Shown here piece after piece: positions 6,486 through 11,733 of a DNA stretch of 11,733 nt. The notes under the pieces are model-generated. The model searched no databases, had not been told where the DNA came from, and worked only from the letters and a program-made list of their open reading frames with translations. The stretch is taken from the NCBI GenBank assembly GCA_027323595.1, contig DAHWBL010000361.1, positions 1-11,733 of the forward strand. The letters are read 5' to 3'. A program made the position numbers and the translations under genes. Positions within the stretch are counted from its first letter, which is position 1. Each line of letters opens with the position of its first letter. The stretch is from Acetobacteraceae bacterium (GTDB lineage: Bacteria > Pseudomonadota > Alphaproteobacteria > Acetobacterales > Acetobacteraceae).

Positions 6486-7420
6486 TCGACATCATCACCG
6501 GAATACTGACCACCGCCTTTCTCGCCGGCGGCGTGCTCGCGCTCGCCGCACTCGGCGAGGTGCTGGCCGAGCGCGTGGGCGTGTTCAATCTTGGCGTCGA
6601 GGGGCTGATGGCCCTTGGGGGCGTCTCGGCGATCATTACCGTCACGATCGTCCAGAACCCCTGGGTGGGCATGCTAGTGGCGATCCTCGTCGGGCTGATT
6701 TTCGGCATGTTCTTCGCGTTCGCCACCGTCCTGCTGCGCGCCAATCAAACTCTTTGCGGCCTGGCACTGACAATTCTCGGAACCGGTCTTGCCGCCTCGG
6801 TCGGACGATCCTTCGCCGGCCAACCCGCCCGCGCCTCCTTCCCCGACGTCGCGATCCCCTATCTGTCCGATATCCCGGTGCTGGGCCGGGCGTTTTTTTC
6901 GCAGAACCTGCTCGTCTACGTGATCTGGATCATCCTGCCCTTCGCGATCAATTTCCTGCTCTTCAAAACCCGTCACGGCATCAACGTGCGCGCGGTGGGT
7001 GAGAACCCGTCCGCCGCCGATGCTGCCGGCATCAAGGTGATTGCGATCCGCTTCTGGTATGTCGCCGCCGGCGGGGCGTTCGCCGGTGCGGGCGGAGCGT
7101 ATCTCACGCTCGCCTTCGTGCCGTCCTGGTCCGATGAGATCACCGGCGGCCGCGGCTGGATCGCGGTGGCGCTGGTGATCTTCGCCGGCTTCAGGCCAAC
7201 CCAGGCGGTGCTCGGCGCGCTGTTCTTCGGGGTGATCACCGCGCTCGGCTTTGTCGGACAGGCGCGCAACTGGCCGGTGCCGCCGGCATTCCTTTCAATG
7301 ATGCCTTATGTTTTCACGATTGTTTTCATGATCGTTCCGGCGATGTTGGCGCGCGAAGGGGCCCGGCGCATCAGCGCGCCGGCAGCACTTGGCACGCCGT
7401 TCTACCGCGATCAGCGCTGA
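6482..7420 (+). CDS. ABC importer permease 2 (nucleoside/purine type)
   Basis: A 312-residue integral membrane protein, the shorter partner in BMP-type importers (BmpD/NupC/YufQ-like). The motif VFNLGVEGLMALGG (about 34-47) matches the NLGVEG element typical of the second permease. Later GENPSAADAAGIKV (about 174-187) is the conserved cytoplasmic loop contacting the ATPase. Hydrophobic segments cover most of the length. The start overlaps the previous stop (ATGA at 6482-6485). It is the last gene of the importer operon and ends 10 bp inside the convergent oxygenase gene, with both stop codons in one palindrome. No terminator hairpin with a T-run is visible after it. Confidence 0.92.
   Translation: MIDIITGILTTAFLAGGVLALAALGEVLAERVGVFNLGVEGLMALGGVSAIITVTIVQNPWVGMLVAILVGLIFGMFFAFATVLLRANQTLCGLALTILGTGLAASVGRSFAGQPARASFPDVAIPYLSDIPVLGRAFFSQNLLVYVIWIILPFAINFLLFKTRHGINVRAVGENPSAADAAGIKVIAIRFWYVAAGGAFAGAGGAYLTLAFVPSWSDEITGGRGWIAVALVIFAGFRPTQAVLGALFFGVITALGFVGQARNWPVPPAFLSMMPYVFTIVFMIVPAMLAREGARRISAPAALGTPFYRDQR
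7411..7420. repeat. Palindrome shared by two convergent stop codons
   Basis: TCAGCGCTGA is a perfect 10-bp palindrome. It supplies TGA to the permease gene on the plus strand (7418-7420) and TGA to the oxygenase gene on the minus strand (7411-7413), so the two genes overlap tail to tail by exactly this sequence. Confidence 0.9.
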
Positions 7421-8433
7421 GTTTCTTCGGCCAGCCGCGCGGCGAGCGCCCGGCGCAGCCGGACGGTGCCGCCATCGATGGCCAGCAGCGTCTCCGGCGG
7501 TGCTTCCCCAACGCCCCTAATCTTCTCGATGCGCTCAAGCAACTCCATGTCCTCGGCAAAGGTCGCCAGATAGGCGGCCTCCATCTCCGCCGACACCGCC
7601 GCGTCGCCAGGCGCGAAATTGCGCAGCACCAGCCAGAAATAATGCGTGCTGTGCGCATCGCGCGGGGTGAGTGCCGCGAACGAGTAGGTGCGATAATGCC
7701 GGTCCCGGCTTGCCTCATCGCGCGCCGTACCGGCCGGCACCGCGCCGAAATCGACCACCGACAGGTTGGGCAGATGCAGCGCATACACCTGCCAGCGATC
7801 CACCTTGGCCTCGAACCTTCCATGGCGGCGCATCACCGGCACCGGTTCGGACCCATCGATCCAGCGCTGCACGACGATCTGGTCCGCGCTTTCGCTGACC
7901 TGCAAAGGAACGTCTGCGGCGTCGCTGCCGCCGATGGTGCGACGATGCACGAAGCTGGTGTGCGCGGGGTCCACCAGATTATCCAGCACGCGCTCGATCG
8001 CGGCGGGAAAAATCAACGGCGTGCCATGCAGGCACGTCCACCCCGCGGCACCATGACGCGCGTGCCCCGGTGGCGCATCGGTGATCCGCGCCGGCTCGCC
8101 CGGCCAGGCCCACACCAGCCCAAGCGATTCCGCGCATGGCCAACTCGCCACCCGGAGCGATGCGGGAATTTGTTGTTGACCCGGAACATGAACGCAGGCG
8201 CCTGAACGCTCGAACATCAGGCCATGATACGGGCACTGGATATGGTCACCGACAACCTCACCCAGGGACAGCGGCGCGGACTTGTGCGGACACACCTCGC
8301 TCAACACAACCGCGGCACCGGCGCTGTCACGAAACAGCACCATGGGCGCGCCGAACAAGGTGCGCGCAAGCGGCTTTGCCGAGATTTCATCGGCGCGCGC
8401 CACCGCATACCACGCATCTCGAATCCAATTCAT
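7411..8433 (-). CDS. Complete VanA-type Rieske non-heme iron oxygenase
   Basis: A 340-residue oxygenase alpha subunit. The N-terminus (MNWIRDAWYAVARADEI) is typical of vanillate O-demethylase, toluenesulfonate methyl-monooxygenase and Ndm-type enzymes. The Rieske domain is intact: C48-P-H50 and C67-P-Y-H70, closing with LGLVWAWPGEP. The iron site is intact: N152-x-x-D155-x-x-H158-x(4)-H163 and distal D295 (FAEDMELLERI). The ATG at 8431-8433 has a good ribosome site (AGGAGG-type, 5-6 nt away), so I prefer it over the longer frame to 8511. Enzymes of this family usually remove methyl groups from N or O, or hydroxylate small rings, and need a separate VanB- or NdmD-like reductase, which is absent here. 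Position beside the purine importer suggests a second oxidative step on the same substrate class; an aromatic methyl ether is the alternative. Confidence 0.9.
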   Translation of the reverse strand: MNWIRDAWYAVARADEISAKPLARTLFGAPMVLFRDSAGAAVVLSEVCPHKSAPLSLGEVVGDHIQCPYHGLMFERSGACVHVPGQQQIPASLRVASWPCAESLGLVWAWPGEPARITDAPPGHARHGAAGWTCLHGTPLIFPAAIERVLDNLVDPAHTSFVHRRTIGGSDAADVPLQVSESADQIVVQRWIDGSEPVPVMRRHGRFEAKVDRWQVYALHLPNLSVVDFGAVPAGTARDEASRDRHYRTYSFAALTPRDAHSTHYFWLVLRNFAPGDAAVSAEMEAAYLATFAEDMELLERIEKIRGVGEAPPETLLAIDGGTVRLRRALAARLAEETQR

Positions 8434-8558
8434 CGCAGCCTCCTGCATGCGATGACTTTGGCACGCCCCGCCGCGCCTGGCCATCGCGTTCGGTGGGATT
8501 GACCTGCCCACCGGTTCGTCACCAAACTGCGCCCAAAGCCGCAGGAGGAGACCGCGCC
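8434..8558. promoter_or_regulatory. Divergent intergenic region, oxygenase / hydrolase
   Basis: This 125-bp gap must hold the promoters of both divergent genes. It contains a perfect 7-bp inverted repeat at 8491-8513 that overlaps a TTGACC hexamer (8499-8504), a possible -35 box facing the hydrolase, though no convincing -10 follows. A strong ribosome site (AGGAGG, 8543-8548) precedes the hydrolase. Confidence 0.45.
8491..8513. promoter_or_regulatory. Perfect inverted repeat, operator candidate
   Basis: CGGTGGG (8491-8497) and CCCACCG (8507-8513) are exact reverse complements separated by 9 bp. The centre-to-centre distance of 16 bp suits a dimeric repressor or activator. The repeat covers the possible -35 hexamer TTGACC. 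It sits midway between the two divergent genes. The regulator is not encoded in the window. Confidence 0.45.
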
Positions 8559-9395
8559 ATGCCCACCACCCGGATCGATGGTTTGTCGATTTATTATCAG
8601 GTTTTCGGCAATGACGGCCCCTGGCTGACGCTGGTCACCGGTGGCCGGCGCGGCCATCAGGAATTCGCGCCGCTCGCCGCGCGCATCGCCCAGGGCGGCT
8701 TTCGCGTGCTGCTGCATGACCGGCGCAACACCGGCGCGTCCGACATCCGCATCGCCGGCGATGTGCCCGAGGAAATCCTCTGGTCGGATGATCTCGCTTC
8801 GTTGCTCGATCACGTTGGTGCGTCGCCGGCATTCGTCGGCGGTTCGTCGGCCGGCGCCCGCCTCGCGATCCGCACCGCGCTGCGCCATCCCGACAAGGTG
8901 CGCGCGCTGCTGCTGATGCGCGTCACCGGCGGCGCCTTCGCGGCCGGGCGGTTGCCGGACATGTATTATGGCCAGTTCATCGCCGCCGCCGAACAGGGCG
9001 GCATGGAGGCGGTGTGCGCGACCGAACAATATCAGGAGCGCATCGCCGCCAACCCCGAAAACCGCGCGCGACTGATGGCGATGCACCCGGCGGACTACAT
9101 CGCGGTGATGCGCAACTGGCAGCGCCAGTTCGAAAACGGCGCCGATCAGGAAGTGATGGGCGTGACCCCCGAACAGCTCGCCGCGATTGCCGTTCCCACC
9201 TTGATCATTCCAGGAAACGACCGCACCCACAACACCGACAGCGGCCTGGCCGCGCACCGCATGATCAAGGGCAGCCAGCTTCACCGCCTGCCGCTGGAAT
9301 TCCAGGATGTGCCGCTGGTGGAATATATCGACTGGGCGCCGCAGGAGCCCGAGATCGCGCGCGTGATGACGGACTTCATGCGCGCCCATCCGTAG
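8559..9395 (+). CDS. Alpha/beta-hydrolase of unknown substrate
   Basis: A 278-residue alpha/beta-hydrolase-fold protein, normal length for the family. The nucleophile elbow is G95-S-S97-A-G99, the oxyanion-loop region is TGGRRGH (27-33), HDRRNTGAS (53-61) is the usual turn after strand 4, and IIPGNDRTH (217-225) supplies the acid D221. The catalytic histidine expected near residue 245-255 (commonly GHxxxxExP) is not evident: the stretch reads LPLEFQDVPLVEYID. H242 or H225 would have to serve, or the enzyme is unusual. The start ATG is 10 nt after AGGAGG; the longer frame to 8136 runs antisense to the oxygenase gene. It is divergent from the oxygenase and may be co-regulated with it. The last 20 bp overlap the convergent copper-ATPase gene. 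A hydrolytic step after the oxygenase is possible but cannot be shown from sequence. Confidence 0.8.
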   Translation: MPTTRIDGLSIYYQVFGNDGPWLTLVTGGRRGHQEFAPLAARIAQGGFRVLLHDRRNTGASDIRIAGDVPEEILWSDDLASLLDHVGASPAFVGGSSAGARLAIRTALRHPDKVRALLLMRVTGGAFAAGRLPDMYYGQFIAAAEQGGMEAVCATEQYQERIAANPENRARLMAMHPADYIAVMRNWQRQFENGADQEVMGVTPEQLAAIAVPTLIIPGNDRTHNTDSGLAAHRMIKGSQLHRLPLEFQDVPLVEYIDWAPQEPEIARVMTDFMRAHP

Positions 9396-11598
9396 CACGC
9401 CCTGGCCGCCACCGCCCCAGCAATATCGCGTTGCTGACCACGCTGACCGACGACATCGCCATCGCCGCCCCCGCCAGCGTCGGGCTGAGCCAGCCCATGG
9501 CGGCGAGCGGAATGCCGATGACGTTGTAGACAAAAGCCCATGCCAGGCCTTGACGAATCTTGGACTGGGTGCGCGCGGCGATATCCAGCGCATCGGCCAC
9601 CAACGCCGGATCGCCACGCATCAGCGTGATCGCCGCCGCATCGATCGCGACATCGGTGCCGGTGGCCATCGCCATGCCCAGATCAGCGACGGCGAGGGCA
9701 GGGGCGTCGTTGATGCCATCACCGATCATCGCGACCGGAGCGATGGCATGCAGCCCGGCCACGCGCTCCGCCTTCTGGTCCGGCGCAACCCCGCCGACCG
9801 CCTCATCGAGCCCGAGCTGGCTGGCGATGTGGGCAACCGCCGCGGGGTGGTCGCCTGACAGCATGATCGTGCGCAGCCCCCGCGCACGCAGCCGCGCGAT
9901 CGCATCAGATGCTGTCGGCTTCAGCATGTCCGCGAAGGCAAGCAGTCCGAGCAGCCGTGGCGCGGGGGCGGCTTCGGCGAGGTAGGAAATCGACGCGCCC
10001 TGTCCGGCCAGCCGCTCGGCCGCGTCGTCCAGCACGCCAATGTCGATGCCCGATGCCGCCATCAACCGCGCATTGCCCAACAGCAGCGTCCGGCCGTCGG
10101 TCACGCCGCGCACACCCTGGCCCGGAATCGCGGTGATGTCGCCCGCAGGCTCGGCGCGGGCCAGCGCGAGCACCGCGAGCGCGAGCGGATGTTCGCTGCC
10201 CGCCTGCAAGCCCGCCGCGAGACGCAGCAGAGTGTTCTTGTCGCCATCAAGAGAAATCGCATCCGCCAGCGTCGGCCGCCCGATCGTCAATGTGCCGGTC
10301 TTGTCGAACACCACCTGGCGGATGCGCCCGGCCATCTCCAGCGCGGCCGGATCACGGATCAATATTCCCGCACGCGCGGCAGCCCCGGTCCCGGCCATGA
10401 TCGCCGCCGGCGTGGCCAGCCCGAGCGCGCACGGACACGCGATCACCAGCACAGACACCGCCGCAAGAATCGAAAACCCGACGGGCGCACCAAGAAGAAT
10501 CCAAACCAGAACGGTCAGCGCCGCGACCCCCACGATCACCGGAACAAACACCGCCGCCACCCGGTCCACCAGAAGCTGGATCGCCGGCTTCGCCGCCTGC
10601 GACGCCTCCACCAGGCGCACCATGCGCGCCAGCGTCGTCTCCGCCCCCACCTTGGTGGCCCGCGCCACCAGCCGCGACGGCCCACACAGCGCGCCCGCCG
10701 AGAGCGTGTCGCCGGGAGATTTCTCCACCGGCAGGCTCTCCCCCGTGAGGTGCGATTCGTCCACCGCCCCGCTCCCCTCGATGAGCACGCCATCGGCGGC
10801 GATGCGCCCGCCCGGCAGGATCACCAACAGATCGCCCACGCGAAGTTCGTCGATCTTGACATCGATTTCCGCGCCATCACGCCGCACCAGCGCGGTCGCC
10901 GGACGCAACGCGATCAACCCCCGAATGGCCGACGCGGTTTGCGAACGTGCGCGTGATTCCAGCGCCCTGCCCAGCAGCACAAGTGCCACGATCGTCGCCG
11001 CGCTCTCGAAATACATATCCGGCATGGCCATCTGCCCCGCGGGCCACAGCAGCGACCAGAATACGGCAAGGCCGGGCAACGGCCAGACCAGCGCCGGCGC
11101 GAGCAGATTCCAGCACGACAGCCCGAACGCCGCGGTGGTGCCCAGCGCCACCAGCACATCCATGTTCGCCGCCCCCGCGCGCAATGTGCGCCAGGCGCCG
11201 ACATAAAACACAGATCCAGGCACGATCTGCACAAACCCGGCGAGCAGCAATGCCACCAGCGGCGGCAGCATGACGTGCACACCAAACGGCGCCAGCGCCA
11301 TCGGCGCGTCAAGGATCAGCGCCGCCGGAGCCGCCAGCCAAACCGGCCGCCACGACACCAGCTTCGCCGCCTCGTCGCGCGCCGCCAGATGCCCGTCGAA
11401 ACCCACCTTCTGCAGTGCCGCGACCAGCGCCGGCACGGCAAGGTCCGGCCCCGACACCACCGCCCGCTCGGTGGCCAGATTGACCGACGCGCTCGCTACG
11501 CCAGGCACCGAACACAGCGCCTTCTCGGCACGGCTGACGCACGAGGCGCAGCTCATCCCCTCGATCGCGATCACCATCGACCCGCCGTCCGCCATCAT
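9376..11598 (-). CDS. copA: Copper-exporting P1B-type ATPase
   Basis: A 740-residue P1B-ATPase with all the expected landmarks. One N-terminal heavy-metal domain carries GMSCASC (14-20). Eight membrane segments are predicted, with the actuator motif TGES (285-288) and the transmembrane metal site CPC (388-390). The phosphorylation site is DKTGT (432-436), the nucleotide-domain marker HP is at 470-471 and GDGIND at 626-631. YN (691-692) and M-x-x-S-S (713-717) in the last two helices mark the Cu(I)-specific subgroup. Two adjacent ATGs are available: the second (11593-11595) is better spaced (6 nt) from GGAGG, so the protein may be 739 residues. It pumps Cu(I) out of the cytoplasm. No copZ, CueR or CsoR gene is next to it in the window. 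Its 3' end overlaps the hydrolase gene by 20 bp tail to tail. Confidence 0.95.
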   Translation of the reverse strand: MMADGGSMVIAIEGMSCASCVSRAEKALCSVPGVASASVNLATERAVVSGPDLAVPALVAALQKVGFDGHLAARDEAAKLVSWRPVWLAAPAALILDAPMALAPFGVHVMLPPLVALLLAGFVQIVPGSVFYVGAWRTLRAGAANMDVLVALGTTAAFGLSCWNLLAPALVWPLPGLAVFWSLLWPAGQMAMPDMYFESAATIVALVLLGRALESRARSQTASAIRGLIALRPATALVRRDGAEIDVKIDELRVGDLLVILPGGRIAADGVLIEGSGAVDESHLTGESLPVEKSPGDTLSAGALCGPSRLVARATKVGAETTLARMVRLVEASQAAKPAIQLLVDRVAAVFVPVIVGVAALTVLVWILLGAPVGFSILAAVSVLVIACPCALGLATPAAIMAGTGAAARAGILIRDPAALEMAGRIRQVVFDKTGTLTIGRPTLADAISLDGDKNTLLRLAAGLQAGSEHPLALAVLALARAEPAGDITAIPGQGVRGVTDGRTLLLGNARLMAASGIDIGVLDDAAERLAGQGASISYLAEAAPAPRLLGLLAFADMLKPTASDAIARLRARGLRTIMLSGDHPAAVAHIASQLGLDEAVGGVAPDQKAERVAGLHAIAPVAMIGDGINDAPALAVADLGMAMATGTDVAIDAAAITLMRGDPALVADALDIAARTQSKIRQGLAWAFVYNVIGIPLAAMGWLSPTLAGAAMAMSSVSVVSNAILLGRWRPGRATDGRA

Positions 11599-11733
11599 CC
11601 ACCTCCACGCGCAAAGTCCCGCCGCGTCTGAACGACACTAGGCGAATTCAACGCGCATCCGCAGGTTTATGTAAGCCGATGGCCGCGCCCGGGCCGGGCG
11701 TCAGGCGGGCGGTTGGGTTGCGCCCGCCGCATA
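11599..11733. promoter_or_regulatory. Upstream region of copA
   Basis: This 135-bp stretch at the window edge must hold the copA promoter. A GGAGG ribosome site directly precedes the start. I see no CueR-type dyad (CCTTCC...GGAAGG) and no clear -35/-10 pair. No gene is visible in it. Confidence 0.5.
11704..11728. repeat. Perfect 8-bp hairpin upstream of copA
   Basis: GGCGGGCG (11704-11711) and CGCCCGCC (11721-11728) are exact reverse complements with a 9-nt loop. A second GC-rich inverted repeat, CGCCCG/CGGGCG, lies just to the left (about 11687-11701). There is no T-run on either side within the window, so a terminator for an upstream neighbour is possible but not shown. Confidence 0.4.

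Noticed and set aside
8457..8474. A perfect -24 element of a sigma-54 promoter (TTTGGCACG) upstream of the hydrolase.
   Set aside because: The required GC at -12 is at an 11-bp, not 10-bp, distance and TTGC is absent, so it does not make a working -24/-12 promoter.
8430..9617. A 395-codon minus-strand open frame opposite the hydrolase.
   Set aside because: The hydrolase on the plus strand has clear motifs and a ribosome site, while the antisense frame has none and also runs into copA in another frame.
11599..11733. A CueR-type operator upstream of copA.
   Set aside because: No CCTTCC/GGAAGG-like dyad between spaced -35 and -10 boxes could be found in the visible part.
1..11733. tRNA or rRNA genes, CRISPR arrays, insertion sequences or phage genes.
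   Set aside because: No repeat-spacer pattern, transposase motif, integrase or cloverleaf-like sequence was seen; coding density and base composition look even throughout.

Overview
This 11.7-kb window is GC-rich bacterial DNA, densely packed and with short gaps. Strong third-position G/C bias, a Tat-exported substrate-binding protein and VanA-type Rieske oxygenases suggest an alphaproteobacterium, perhaps a member of the Acetobacteraceae or a relative. That assignment rests on general character only, because there is no rRNA or other marker gene here.

Layout. (1) Positions 1-2397, minus strand, read right to left: a tightly coupled four-gene operon. It holds a Rieske-type oxygenase that keeps the mononuclear-iron site but has lost its Rieske cluster, a stand-alone Rieske protein with a remnant C-terminal domain and no iron site, a small glutathione-S-transferase-like protein, and the N-terminal end of an amidohydrolase of the 8-oxoguanine deaminase type that runs off the window. 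(2) Positions 2398-2687: a 290-bp divergent control region with a good sigma-54 (-24/-12) promoter candidate facing right and two inverted repeats. (3) Positions 2688-7420, plus strand: a complete BMP-family (PnrA/Bmp/Nup-type) ABC importer with a Tat-signal binding protein, a double-domain ATPase and two permeases. This family imports nucleosides and purines. (4) Positions 7411-8433, minus strand: a complete VanA-type Rieske oxygenase, convergent with the last permease gene. (5) Positions 8559-9395, plus strand: an alpha/beta-hydrolase, divergent from the oxygenase across a 125-bp gap that carries a perfect inverted repeat. (6) Positions 9376-11598, minus strand: a CopA-type copper-exporting P1B-ATPase that looks unrelated to the rest.

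How the genes may work together. The combination of a Rieske-less oxygenase, a separate Rieske carrier and a GST-like partner recalls the NdmC/NdmD/NdmE 7-methylxanthine N7-demethylase of Pseudomonas putida CBB5. There NdmC also lacks a Rieske cluster, NdmD supplies one and NdmE is a GST homologue. Here the Rieske domain sits on its own small protein, not on the reductase. Next to an 8-oxoguanine/guanine-deaminase-like enzyme and a purine/nucleoside importer, this points to uptake and oxidative trimming (probably N-demethylation, possibly ring oxidation) of a modified purine, followed by deamination, as a nitrogen source. The sigma-54 promoter would fit nitrogen control. The substrate, the reductase and the regulator are not visible in the window, so the pathway is a hypothesis.
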